64,000 nucleotides of DNA, taken from assembly GCA_900315155.1 (NCBI GenBank), contig OMYB01000004.1, positions 62,001 through 126,000 on the forward strand. Reading direction: 5' to 3'. The notes beneath the pieces were generated by a model, which worked only from the letters and a program-made list of their open reading frames with translations, made no database searches and was not told the DNA's origin. Made by a program: the position numbers and the translations under genes. Below are positions 26,056 through 34,279 of the stretch, piece by piece (the first letter of the stretch is position 1; each line of letters starts with the position of its first letter). The DNA comes from an uncultured Selenomonadales bacterium (GTDB taxonomy: Bacteria > Bacillota > Negativicutes > Selenomonadales > Selenomonadaceae).

Positions 26056-26862
26056 ATGATCAAGGTCATTTTTTCGGATATGGATGGCACGCTGCTGGAT
26101 GATCATAACCAGCTGCCGGAGGAGCTGCCGGAGACGATAGCGATGCTGAAGGAGCGGGGCGTGCTGTTCGGGCTGGCGTCGGGGCGGCAGTATTATTCGC
26201 TGCTCGACACGTTCCAGGGCTACGAGAATGACTTCCTTTTCCTCGCGGAGAACGGGACGCTCGTGAAATACCGTGGGCAGGAGCTGTTTTCCGATACGAT
26301 GGATACGGAGACCGCAAAGGCCATCCTGAAGGCGGCAGAGGATGTCCCGCATATCTTTGAGGTGTTCTGCGGCAAGAAGGATGCCTACGTGCGCACGGAG
26401 CAGCATACGCCGGCGTTTCGCGCGGAGCTCGGGAAGTATTACTCCCATTCGGAACCGATTGCGGATTTTCACGATGTGCCGGATGAGGCCGTAAAGGTCT
26501 CGCTGTGGGATGAGACCGGCCATGCTGAGGACACGATCTATCCGCTCATCCGGGAGCAGTTCGGCGATCGGATGCAGGTGCTGCTCTCGAGCGCCTGGTG
26601 GGTCGATGTCATGAACCCAGGCGTTGGCAAGGGCACGGCCATCCACGAGATCCAGAAACGCCTGGGATTCACGCCGGATGAGTGCGCGGCATTTGGCGAC
26701 TACCTGAACGACGAGACGATGATGCAGGCTGTCACCTACAGTTTTGCCATGGAAAACGCCGTGCCGGAGATCAAGAAACTCGCGCGCTACGAGACCGCGA
26801 GCAACAACGACCACGGCGTCATCAAAGGCATTCAGCGGCTCGTAGAGATGGGACTCATCTGA
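26056..26862 (+). CDS. Cof-type HAD-IIB family phosphatase
   Basis: A 268-aa cytoplasmic phosphatase. HAD motif I is FSDMDGTLLD near the N-terminus, motif II is in GLASGRQY (Ser), and motif IV is AAFGDYLNDETMM near residue 215, with a C2-type cap between. These are the hallmarks of the Cof/YidA group, which hydrolyses sugar phosphates, FMN or similar metabolites; specificity cannot be read from sequence. I use the ATG at 26056, which has AAAGGGG upstream, rather than an earlier in-frame ATG at 26029. A PHP-domain phosphatase gene follows 21 nt later. Confidence 0.88.
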   Translation: MIKVIFSDMDGTLLDDHNQLPEELPETIAMLKERGVLFGLASGRQYYSLLDTFQGYENDFLFLAENGTLVKYRGQELFSDTMDTETAKAILKAAEDVPHIFEVFCGKKDAYVRTEQHTPAFRAELGKYYSHSEPIADFHDVPDEAVKVSLWDETGHAEDTIYPLIREQFGDRMQVLLSSAWWVDVMNPGVGKGTAIHEIQKRLGFTPDECAAFGDYLNDETMMQAVTYSFAMENAVPEIKKLARYETASNNDHGVIKGIQRLVEMGLI

Positions 26863-26883
26863 TTATTGGAGGGAGAGACGACG

Positions 26884-27735
26884 ATGCGTATCGATTATCA
26901 CATGCACTTTGAAAAGGGCTCCTACGATAAGGATTGGGCCGAGGGATTTTTCCGGGCGGCAGCGGACCGTCACCTCGATGAGATCGGCATCTCGGAGCAT
27001 TCACACACGTTTCCCGAGTTTAAGGATCTCTACTATCACGACCTCATCCTCGACGATTCCTTCGTCGGCACGTTCCAGCAGAAGTGGCTGCAGACGAACA
27101 AGTTCAAGTACACGCTCGACGACTATTTCCGCTTCATGGAGGTCCTGCGCAAGGATCACCCGGATGTGAAGACGGGCATCGAGGTGTGCAATTTCCAGGA
27201 TCAGTCCGCCGTGCGTGACATCCTGCGGGACTACGACTGGGACTATGTCATCGGCTCCGTGCATTTCCTGCGCGGCTGGGCTTATGATTCGTCGGAGATC
27301 CGGGCGGAGTGGGAGAACCATCCGCTCGAGGATATCTACGAATGGTACACGGAGGAGGTCGAAAAACTCGCAGACGCAGGTCTCTACGACGTGCTCGGCC
27401 ATCCGTTCAACATCCGCCTGTTCCGGGATTTCCCGGCGTTTGATGTGACGCCGTACCTCGAGCGTGTGGCAAAGGCTCTCGCCAAGGCCAAGATGGGCAT
27501 CGACGTGAACACGGGCACGTACTACCGCTATCCGGTCAAGGAGATCTCGCCGTATCCGGACTTCATGCGCCAGGCGGCGAAATACGAGCTGCCGATCATC
27601 ACGACCTCCGACGCGCACAAGCCGGAGGACTGCGGCGCCTACCACGATGAGGCCGTGGCTTATGCACGCAGCTTCGGCTACGATAAGGTCCTGCATTTCT
27701 CGCACCGGCGGCGCGAACTCCTACCATTGGATTGA
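26884..27735 (+). CDS. PHP-domain histidinol-phosphatase-like phosphoesterase
   Basis: A 283-aa PHP-fold metallo-phosphoesterase. Metal ligands are seen in DYHMHFE near the N-terminus (HxH), ISEHSHTF (near residue 40), SVHFLRGW (near 125), LGHPF (near 178) and TTSDAHKPEDCG (near 240). The layout matches HisK-type histidinol-phosphate phosphatases. With no his genes nearby, the substrate may instead be another phosphate ester. The ATG at 26884 follows GGAGGGAG; the track to 26866 would place the ribosome-binding site inside the gene. It probably forms a two-gene unit with the HAD phosphatase. Confidence 0.85.
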   Translation: MRIDYHMHFEKGSYDKDWAEGFFRAAADRHLDEIGISEHSHTFPEFKDLYYHDLILDDSFVGTFQQKWLQTNKFKYTLDDYFRFMEVLRKDHPDVKTGIEVCNFQDQSAVRDILRDYDWDYVIGSVHFLRGWAYDSSEIRAEWENHPLEDIYEWYTEEVEKLADAGLYDVLGHPFNIRLFRDFPAFDVTPYLERVAKALAKAKMGIDVNTGTYYRYPVKEISPYPDFMRQAAKYELPIITTSDAHKPEDCGAYHDEAVAYARSFGYDKVLHFSHRRRELLPLD

Positions 27736-27856
27736 GGAAAAACGGGATTTCTCGGGTTGTGGACATCGTTGCCCGGCTTAAATAAATTTCGACAGGTTTC
27801 GTTGCCTTGCACCATAAGTCCTATTTATGATTCGTAAAAATTTTCTGAAAAAGCTA

Positions 27857-27885
27857 TTGACAAATATACAAGCTTCGGTTAAAAT
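27857..27885 (+). promoter_or_regulatory. Promoter of structured leader / 76-aa gene
   Basis: TTGACA at 27857-27862, 17-bp spacer, TAAAAT at 27880-27885, predicted start near 27892. It is unusually strong for a transcript whose first recognisable start codon is about 240 nt away. Confidence 0.75.
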
Positions 27886-27891
27886 AGAAGC

Positions 27892-28134
27892 AGATAAGGG
27901 AAATGGATCAAAAGATCCGATGGTTACACAGTTACTTAGGGAAACACATTATCCGCTTCATTGTGGCGATACTTCATCGTTACACGTCAGTTTCATGGAA
28001 TCTCCGTGGATCTGCTTAGCATCAATGTGTGGTAACTCTCGACCAGCATGGGGATGCGATAGGATCAGCAGGCATGCGCTGTGGATGGCTCATAAACATC
28101 GCTGATTTAACGCAGAAACAAGGAGTGATTCACC
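27892..28134 (+). ncRNA. Candidate structured 5' leader RNA
   Basis: About 243 nt between a strong promoter and the 76-aa ORF, with nested complementarities. GGATC-AAAA-GATCC (27905-27918) forms a hairpin. GTTAC (27923-27927) pairs with GTAAC (28032-28036) and encloses ACACATT/AATGTGT (27944-27950 with 28024-28030). Inside that are hairpins CGAT/ATCG (about 27967-27979) and CATGG/CCGTG (about 27994-28008). Downstream, GCAT-GGGG-ATGC (28046-28057) and GCGAT/ATCGC (28056-28060 with 28098-28102) follow. I do not recognise a known riboswitch or 6S consensus. It could be a cis-regulator or an independent RNA. Confidence 0.5.
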
Positions 28135-28365
28135 ATGAAGATGAAAATTGATTCTCAATGGATGGAGAATGTATATATTCCCGTCCGCGTAGGACAGCTT
28201 ACGAAGGCTGCGAAACTCGCTGGCAAGAAGAATTTTGCTAGTTACGCCGACGACACGGTCGACCTCCGCACGCCGACCCGCAAGGTAGACGAGCGACAGG
28301 CAGTAGCCGATTGGCTCGATAGCCGTGAAAAACGTGAAGTGGCTGTCAAAACTGAGATCGCCTGA
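28135..28365 (+). CDS. Small 76-aa hypothetical protein
   Basis: Not recognised. It is a soluble, mixed-charge protein (MKMKIDSQWMENVYIPVRVG start), with a helical KAAKLAGKK segment and an RTPTRKVDERQ stretch, ending in a Lys/Glu-rich tail. No Cys, signal peptide or membrane segment. The ATG follows AAGGAGTG at good spacing, and the gene is bracketed by a strong promoter with a long structured leader and a strong terminator, so it is very likely a real expressed gene. The leader suggests post-transcriptional control. Confidence 0.68.
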   Translation: MKMKIDSQWMENVYIPVRVGQLTKAAKLAGKKNFASYADDTVDLRTPTRKVDERQAVADWLDSREKREVAVKTEIA

Positions 28366-28462
28366 CACGTGTTTAATGATGAAATTATTGCATAAAGGGC
28401 ATTGCGCCGAGCCTGGAGAAAGGTTTGGATCATAAAAGCAATTCATAAGCAATGTCCCATAC

Positions 28463-28497
28463 AAAAAGGGCCCTTGCATCCACAAGGGGCCTTTTTT
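28463..28497 (+). terminator. Terminator after 76-aa gene
   Basis: AAAAAGGGCCCTTG pairs with CAAGGGGCCTTTTTT around a short loop. A-runs and T-runs on both flanks mean it may also serve the convergent gene ending at 28552. Confidence 0.85.
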
Positions 28498-28551
28498 GGT
28501 GCGCTTTTTTGCGTGCGCGCGCGTGTATCTTTTTCCGTTCGCGCTTTTGCC

Positions 28552-29136
28552 TTAGTGCTTTTTGGCCGCCGGCATGCCCGGCAGCGGCGTGATTTCGAGC
28601 GGGACGGTCTGTACGGCTATGGCGTTTTTCCGCATGAGGGTGTCGTTCGGATATTTCGCATAGATGCCCTGCAGGCGGCGCATGTACGCGGCGGGCTCCA
28701 ACGGGTCAGCCTGGCGGGCGGCAACATGGCGGCGGATCGCCTCGATGAACGGCGCATCGAGGACGATATCGCGCTGCGCACAGAGCAGCTGCAGCGTGCT
28801 GTCGACGAGGTAGAGGTGGAGACAGGGGTCGGCGAGGCTTTTTTCCGTCGGGCGGTGTTCCGGCTTCAGCGTATGCAGGGCGAGCGGTGCATCCCCCCAG
28901 CCCTCCTTGAAGATGCCATCAATCTGGTAGAGCAGGAAGAGCAGGCCGTCCTCCTCACAGAGCGCGAACTCCATCTTTCCCGTGCGGAACGCCTCCGTGG
29001 CGATGACATCGAGCCTGGCGAGCTGCAGGATGAAGAGCAGGCCATTGGCGTCTGCCTGAAACAGGCCGCCCTGGCCCTGTGCCTGGATCGGCAGAGGGAA
29101 TTTCTCCCCGACGACGAAATTGAGATAATCGGACAT
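28552..29136 (-). CDS. Uncharacterised 194-aa cytoplasmic protein
   Basis: Not recognised. It starts MSDYLNFVVGEKFPLP after AAAGGAG on the minus strand; the much longer reading frame beyond 29136 overlaps hydF antisense and is rejected. The sequence has alternating hydrophobic strands and helices, no signal peptide or membrane span, and a Lys-rich end (PAAKKH). It is divergent from hydF, with under 105 bp between the two starts, and an extended -10 (TGCTAGAAT) lies upstream. The conserved neighbourhood with hydF might hint at a link to hydrogenase maturation, but nothing in the protein shows it. Confidence 0.7.
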   Translation of the reverse strand: MSDYLNFVVGEKFPLPIQAQGQGGLFQADANGLLFILQLARLDVIATEAFRTGKMEFALCEEDGLLFLLYQIDGIFKEGWGDAPLALHTLKPEHRPTEKSLADPCLHLYLVDSTLQLLCAQRDIVLDAPFIEAIRRHVAARQADPLEPAAYMRRLQGIYAKYPNDTLMRKNAIAVQTVPLEITPLPGMPAAKKH

Positions 29137-29238
29137 AGCGGTATGACTCCTTTGCTGCTGGTTTATGCGGTCGTATGTCCTTATTCTAGCATATTTCGGG
29201 TCGATTGTGTTATACTGGTAGGCAGGAGAGTGATCAAG

Positions 29239-30444
29239 ATGAGTCTTAATGATACACCGCGGGCGACGCGCCTGCACATCGGCCTCTATGGACGCCGGAA
29301 CAGCGGCAAGTCCAGCCTGCTGAATGCGCTCACGGGCCAGTCCGTCGCCACGGTCTCGGAGGTCGCCGGCACGACGACGGATCCCGTCTACAAAGCGATG
29401 GAGCTGCACGGCATCGGGCCTGTGGTCTTTATCGATACGGCTGGTTTCGATGACGTCGGCCAGCTCGGGACCCTGCGCGTCGGCAAGACGCAGGAGGCCG
29501 CGAAGGCGACGGATATCGCGCTGATCCTGTTCCACGATGAGGATATGGAGGAGGAGCTCGCGTGGCTCGCGCGTTTCCGTGAGACGGATACGCCGGTCGT
29601 CGCCGTCGTGAGCCAGATCGATACGCTCGCCGATAAGGGTGCCGCGCTCGTGCAGCAGGTGGAGGAAAAGACAGGGCTCCGGCCGGTCGTCGTCAGTGCC
29701 GTGGATGGCACGGGCGTCGAGGCGCTGCGCGCCGAGATCATCCGCCAGCTGCCGGAGGGCTATGCGAGCGGCTCGATTACGGGTGATCTCTGCGCGGCGG
29801 GCGACCTCGTGCTGCTCGTCATGCCGCAGGACATCCAGGCGCCGCAGGGCCGCCTGATCCTGCCGCAGGTGCAGACGCTCCGCGAGCTCCTCGACAAGAA
29901 ATGCCTCGTCATGAGCTGCACGACGGACTGCCTGGAGACAACGCTCGCGAAGCTCACGGAACCGCCGAAGCTCATCATCACGGATTCGCAGGCGTTCCGC
30001 ACGGTGCATGCCCAAAAACCGGAAAAGAGCCTGCTCACGTCGTTCTCGGTACTCTTTGCAGGGTATAAGGGCGATATCGATTACTTTGCCGCCTCGGCGC
30101 GCAAGATTGCCGATCTGCCGAAGGACGCGCATATCCTCATCGCCGAGGCCTGCACGCATAAGCCGCTCAAAGAGGACATCGGCCGTGTGAAGATCCCACG
30201 CCTGCTCCGAAAGAAGCTCGGCGGGGACCTGCGCATCGATGTCGTGGCGGGGCGCGATTTCCCGGCGGATCTCTCGGGCGTCGACCTCGTGATCCACTGC
30301 GGCGGCTGCATGTTCAACCGCAAATACGTCCTGAGCCGCGTGGCCGAGTGCCGCGAGCAGGGCGTGCCAATGACGAACTACGGTATCACGATCGCCTATC
30401 TTCTCGGCATCCTCGACGATGTGACGCTGCCATCCGGCAACTGA
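29239..30444 (+). CDS. hydF: [FeFe]-hydrogenase H-cluster maturation GTPase HydF
   Basis: A 401-aa scaffold/GTPase on which the 2Fe subcluster of [FeFe]-hydrogenase is assembled before transfer to HydA. The N-terminal GTPase has the P-loop GRRNSGKSS (residues 18-26), switch region SEVAGTTTDPV and DTAGFDD. The C-terminal domain keeps the Fe-S ligand pattern: CTH (ACTHKPLKED) and HCGGCMFNR. Length is normal for the family. The ATG follows AGGAGAG; the in-frame extension upstream has no ribosome-binding site. hydE lies 2.7 kb downstream; hydG and the hydrogenase itself are not in the window. Confidence 0.93.
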   Translation: MSLNDTPRATRLHIGLYGRRNSGKSSLLNALTGQSVATVSEVAGTTTDPVYKAMELHGIGPVVFIDTAGFDDVGQLGTLRVGKTQEAAKATDIALILFHDEDMEEELAWLARFRETDTPVVAVVSQIDTLADKGAALVQQVEEKTGLRPVVVSAVDGTGVEALRAEIIRQLPEGYASGSITGDLCAAGDLVLLVMPQDIQAPQGRLILPQVQTLRELLDKKCLVMSCTTDCLETTLAKLTEPPKLIITDSQAFRTVHAQKPEKSLLTSFSVLFAGYKGDIDYFAASARKIADLPKDAHILIAEACTHKPLKEDIGRVKIPRLLRKKLGGDLRIDVVAGRDFPADLSGVDLVIHCGGCMFNRKYVLSRVAECREQGVPMTNYGITIAYLLGILDDVTLPSGN

Positions 30445-30518
30445 TTTTTATGAAAGCCCATGCGTTCCGTCGGTTTGCCTGTTTTCTCGTTTTCTACAAC
30501 TACTGGAGGTGCTGTTTG

Positions 30519-31403
30519 ATGAAAAGAACCCTTTTGAGCCTTTTCAGCTCTGTATTCCTGCTCGTGGCGCTCTGCCTCGTGCAGATGCCGGCCGCCCATG
30601 CGGACAACTGGTATTGGCTGAGCTCCGATAGCAAGTATAGCAAGTTTTTCGATCCGGCTTCCGTCGTGAAGCAGATGGAGGTCGAGACGTCGCGCGGCAA
30701 GGTGCCGACGCTGCTCGCGGCCTGGACGCGCACGACCTACAGCTACGGCGGCGCACAGGAGACGCTCGCGGCCTACGGCCTCAGCAAGCAGATCCCGAAC
30801 CCCGCGCAGCTGAGCTACAGCTATGCGCTCGTGCATATCGACCCGCAGCAGCGGACGCTCCAGTATCAGGAGGAGGCCTTCTATGATGCGAAGGGCAACC
30901 GCATCTGGCATTCGGACACGCCGGGCAGCAGCAAGGAGATCAACAGCCAGAGCTTTGACGAGGTGTTCTATGATGCCATCGTCGATCAGGCCTTTGCGAC
31001 GGAGGCGGAGCGCGAGCACGCCAAGGCCAAAGACCGCTGGCTGTCCCTGTGGGAGGAGCCCACGGTCGATGGGCAGCGCACCTCGATGATGGTCGATACA
31101 TCCACGCTCCGCATGAAGGGCAACAACCTCATTGGCTGGTACTGGCAGGAGACGAAGGACAGCAACGGCAACGTCATCGAGATCAAGTTCCTCAAGCAGG
31201 CCGTCAACCTGCAGCAGGGTTCGGAAAAGGTGATCAGCGGCCAATACTGGAGCCAGCAGACGGGCTGGGAGGTGCTGAAGGATATCGACGGCATCTACCG
31301 CAGCATCCGCCGGGGCACCGTCCGCTATGACGGCCTGGAGTCCCTGCGTTCCTACGTCCAGGGCCATGAGTGGTGGGTCAACCGCTACCGCATCGACAAC
31401 TGA
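30519..31403 (+). CDS. Secreted 294-aa protein of unknown function
   Basis: The signal peptide (LLSLFSSVFLLVALCLVQMPAAHA) is followed by a mature part rich in Trp and Tyr with repeated beta-strand-like segments (DNWYWLSSDSKYSKFFD, YEEAFYDAKGNRIWHSD-type pattern). The mature part looks like a domain found in secreted proteins of Selenomonadales; I cannot name the family with certainty. No catalytic motif is visible and I noticed no Cys in the mature region. GGAGG precedes the ATG. It is on the same strand as hydF and metA, and may be envelope or periplasmic. Confidence 0.7.
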   Translation: MKRTLLSLFSSVFLLVALCLVQMPAAHADNWYWLSSDSKYSKFFDPASVVKQMEVETSRGKVPTLLAAWTRTTYSYGGAQETLAAYGLSKQIPNPAQLSYSYALVHIDPQQRTLQYQEEAFYDAKGNRIWHSDTPGSSKEINSQSFDEVFYDAIVDQAFATEAEREHAKAKDRWLSLWEEPTVDGQRTSMMVDTSTLRMKGNNLIGWYWQETKDSNGNVIEIKFLKQAVNLQQGSEKVISGQYWSQQTGWEVLKDIDGIYRSIRRGTVRYDGLESLRSYVQGHEWWVNRYRIDN

Positions 31404-31472
31404 CGGCCCAGCTGCATTTTTCCACACTCATCGCGAATAACCCGTATGTCACATATTTAAGGAAGTGCTATT

Positions 31473-32405
31473 ATGCCGATTAAGCTCCCCAATAACCTGC
31501 CGGCTACCCATATCCTCGAAAGCGAGAACGTCTTTGTCATGGATGCAGACCGGGCCTACAGCCAGAATATCCGCCCGCTGCGCATCCTCATCCTGAACCT
31601 CATGCCGATCAAATACGTCACGGAGACGCAGCTCCTGCGCCTGATCGGCAACACGCCGCTGCAGGTCGAGGTCGATTTCATCTACACGAAATCGTACGTG
31701 CCGACACACACGCCGCAGGAGTACCTCTCCGAGTTTTACGGGACGTTTGACGACATCAAGGACCGGAAATACGATGGCATGATCATCACGGGCGCACCGG
31801 TCGAGGAAATGCCTTTTGAGGAGGTCGCCTACTGGGACGAGGTCGCGGAGATCATGGAGTGGAGCAAGACGCACGTGTTCTCCACGTTCCATATCTGCTG
31901 GGGCGCACAGGCCGGCCTCTACTATCACTACGGCGTGCCCAAGTACACCGTGCCGGAGAAAATTTTCGGTGTGTACAAGCACCACCTCTGTGTCGAGCAC
32001 GAGAAGCTGTTCCGCGGATTCGATGACGAGTTCTACGTGCCGCACTCCCGCCATACGACGGAGAAAAAAGAAGACATCCTGAAGGTCCCGGCGCTCACGC
32101 TGCTCGCCGAGGCGGAGGGCGATGCGGGCGTCTATGCCGTTGCGAACCTCAAGAAACGACAGTTCTTTATCACGGGCCATGCGGAGTATGACCCGATCAC
32201 GCTGAAGCAGGAGTACGACCGCGACGAAAAGGCCGGCCTGCATCCGCGCATCCCGCAGAACTACTACCCGGACGACGACCCGACGAAGCAGCCCGTTGTC
32301 CGTTGGCGCAGCGTCGCCCACCTGCTTTTCGCGAACTGGCTGAACTACTACGTCTATCAGGAGACGCCGTACGAGATCGAGAACTACGAGGGCGAGAACG
32401 ATTGA
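31473..32405 (+). CDS. metA: Homoserine O-acetyltransferase (MetA type)
   Basis: A 310-aa enzyme that acylates L-homoserine in the first committed step of methionine synthesis. The catalytic Cys142 sits in [11 protein letters not shown], and the His/Glu pair in ITGHAEYDP. Position 111 is Glu ([13 protein letters not shown]), the residue that in this family goes with acetyl-CoA use, whereas Gly there goes with succinyl-CoA; the name MetA (succinyl) in databases would therefore mislead. AAGGAAG precedes the ATG. No S-box or other methionine riboswitch is evident in the 70 nt upstream. No other met gene is adjacent. Confidence 0.93.
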   Translation: MPIKLPNNLPATHILESENVFVMDADRAYSQNIRPLRILILNLMPIKYVTETQLLRLIGNTPLQVEVDFIYTKSYVPTHTPQEYLSEFYGTFDDIKDRKYDGMIITGAPVEEMPFEEVAYWDEVAEIMEWSKTHVFSTFHICWGAQAGLYYHYGVPKYTVPEKIFGVYKHHLCVEHEKLFRGFDDEFYVPHSRHTTEKKEDILKVPALTLLAEAEGDAGVYAVANLKKRQFFITGHAEYDPITLKQEYDRDEKAGLHPRIPQNYYPDDDPTKQPVVRWRSVAHLLFANWLNYYVYQETPYEIENYEGEND

Positions 32406-32522
32406 TTTTCTTGAATTGTTTCATTTGCCTTTCATCTTTTTATGTTATCCTTTAACATAGTTTTGCGAATCGGAGGATTGGCAAACCAAAAGAGTACATT
32501 CACTCACCATAGGGGGTACAAT

Positions 32523-33122
32523 ATGAAAGGAATGCGATGGGGGCTGGGACTCCTGGCCGCCGCAGCACTGTTTTTGCAAGCTCCGGCCATGCCGGCCGCG
32601 GAGGCTGCCACGGTAAATGTGCCAGAGAACATCTTTCAATGGGTTCAGTCGACACCTCGGCAGAACTATTTTTTCAATAAACAGCAGATCAAGTATGCGA
32701 TCGATGCAAAGGGGAACGTAGATCTCAATACGCTCATCGTGCCGACACTGCGCACGTATGACGATATCATGGTGCGCGATGTCGTCTCGAAACGTCGCTG
32801 GAAACAGCTCCCCGTTGACAAATACGGCGATCTCGCCGGTGCCGCGGAGTATCTGCGGATCAACCTGAAGGCGCAGACCGTGCAGGTCGTCGAGCACGAT
32901 GACCTCGACAGCACGTTTACGGTCATCAACCGGGATATGGACGCTGAGACGCCCGTCAACTACGCGACGCTCTCCGAAAAGGACGTTGATGGCTGCTTCT
33001 ACCGCACGATCGTACAGTACGCCGAAAAGCACCAGGATGAGCTCATCGAGCGCACGGGCGCTCCGCTCTCGAAAGCAGACAAGAAGGCACTGGAACATAA
33101 GAAAAAGGCTGCCCCAAAATAA
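32523..33122 (+). CDS. Secreted 199-aa protein of unknown function
   Basis: The signal peptide (GLGLLAAAALFLQAPAMPAAEA) is followed by a roughly 175-residue mature domain (VNVPENIFQWVQSTPRQNYFFNKQQ...) and a Lys-rich end (EHKKKAAPK). There is one Cys in the mature part (DGCFYRT). I do not recognise the family. AGGGGGT precedes the ATG. The upstream region holds a small inverted repeat, TATGTTA/TAACATA (32441-32459), which may be a weak terminator of metA or an operator. A stand-alone periplasmic or surface protein is the plainest reading. Confidence 0.7.
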   Translation: MKGMRWGLGLLAAAALFLQAPAMPAAEAATVNVPENIFQWVQSTPRQNYFFNKQQIKYAIDAKGNVDLNTLIVPTLRTYDDIMVRDVVSKRRWKQLPVDKYGDLAGAAEYLRINLKAQTVQVVEHDDLDSTFTVINRDMDAETPVNYATLSEKDVDGCFYRTIVQYAEKHQDELIERTGAPLSKADKKALEHKKKAAPK

Positions 33123-33166
33123 CGTAGGACAGCCCTGACAGGAAAGTGGAAAGCAAGGAATCGACC

Positions 33167-34237
33167 ATGGCAGACCAGCAGGAAAGCGGGCAGGAGGTCA
33201 AAAGCCTCATCGAAAAGGCGGAACGGACGCACCAGCTCACAGAGCGGGAGCTCGTCCGTCTGCTCGGCGATGCCGCGTGCACGGAACGGCTGGCTGAGGC
33301 CGCAGACCGCGTGCGAAAGGCGTACGTCGGTGACGGCGTGCATTTGCGCGGGCTCATCGAGTTTTCGAATATCTGCCGGCAGGACTGCATGTACTGTGGC
33401 CTGCGCCGCGACAATCCGAAAACGGAGCGCTACCGCCTCGATGCCGATACGATCGTCGACCTCGCGCGGAAGGCGAAGGGCTACGGCTATCACACGGTCG
33501 TGCTGCAGTCGGGCGAGGATCTGTATTTCACGACGGAGCGCCTCTGTGCGATCCTGCGCGAAATCAAGAAGCTCGACCTCGCGATCACGCTCTCCATCGG
33601 GGAGCGCACGCGCGAGGAGTACGCGGCGTTCCGCGAGGCAGGGGCGGATCGCTATCTGCTGCGCATCGAGACGACGGACCGCGCCCTCTACGAAAAACTC
33701 GATCCGGGCATGAGCTGGGCGAACCGCGACCGATGCCTGCATGACCTGCGGGATCTCGGTTACGAGGTCGGCACTGGCACGCTCGTCGGCCTGCCGGGCC
33801 AGACGCTCGGGATGCTCGCGCGCGACATCCTCTACTATCAGGAGCTTGACGCCGACATGCTCGGTATCGGTCCTCTGATCCCGAACGGGGACACGCCGCT
33901 CGGAAAGGCGGAACCCGGGGACTTTAACCTTACACGGCGCATGGTCTCGCTGCTGCGGCTGCTGCTCCCCGAAGCCAATATCCCCGCGACGACCGCCATG
34001 GAGACCATGGTACCGCGCGGCCGCGAGATCATTCTCGCCTCCGGCGCGAACGTCGTCATGCCGAACGTCACGGAGGGCGACTACCGCCGCAAATACGCCC
34101 TCTACCCCGGCAAAATCTGCGTCGCCGACACCCCGGCTGACTGCCGCGCCTGCATGGGCGGCCGCATCAAGGCCATGGGCAGATACGTCGCCCAGGACAA
34201 GGGCTTCCGCCGGCACCGCGCATCGCAGGCCATATAA
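33167..34237 (+). CDS. hydE: [FeFe]-hydrogenase H-cluster radical SAM maturase HydE
   Basis: A 356-aa BioB-like radical SAM enzyme that builds part of the 2Fe subcluster. The SAM cluster motif is NICRQDCMYC (Cys70, Cys74, Cys77), followed by the TVVLQSGED and ETTDRALYEKLDP segments typical of HydE. The late TAMETMVPRGREIILASGANVVMPN stretch (described by position, residues about 277-301) is also family-typical. I start at the ATG at 33167 behind AAGGAA; an in-frame GTG at 33146 is possible. It lies apart from hydF with metA and two secreted proteins in between, and HydG is absent from the window. Confidence 0.92.
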   Translation: MADQQESGQEVKSLIEKAERTHQLTERELVRLLGDAACTERLAEAADRVRKAYVGDGVHLRGLIEFSNICRQDCMYCGLRRDNPKTERYRLDADTIVDLARKAKGYGYHTVVLQSGEDLYFTTERLCAILREIKKLDLAITLSIGERTREEYAAFREAGADRYLLRIETTDRALYEKLDPGMSWANRDRCLHDLRDLGYEVGTGTLVGLPGQTLGMLARDILYYQELDADMLGIGPLIPNGDTPLGKAEPGDFNLTRRMVSLLRLLLPEANIPATTAMETMVPRGREIILASGANVVMPNVTEGDYRRKYALYPGKICVADTPADCRACMGGRIKAMGRYVAQDKGFRRHRASQAI

Positions 34238-34279
34238 TTATCTTTACAGAGAGAAATAACGATTGGAGCTCATCCTATC

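Noticed and set aside
27892-28134. The structured leader as a known riboswitch (cobalamin, SAM, lysine, c-di-GMP) or 6S RNA
   Set aside because: I could not find the conserved core sequences of these classes; only secondary-structure potential is seen.
28402-29238. A long N-terminal extension of HydF, and the mirror extension of the minus-strand gene beyond 29136
   Set aside because: Both are chance open frames across each other's coding strand. Family-typical starts with ribosome-binding sites lie at 29239 and 29136.
31404-31472. A methionine-responsive riboswitch before metA
   Set aside because: The gap is only 69 nt and contains no S-box core or terminator-antiterminator pair.
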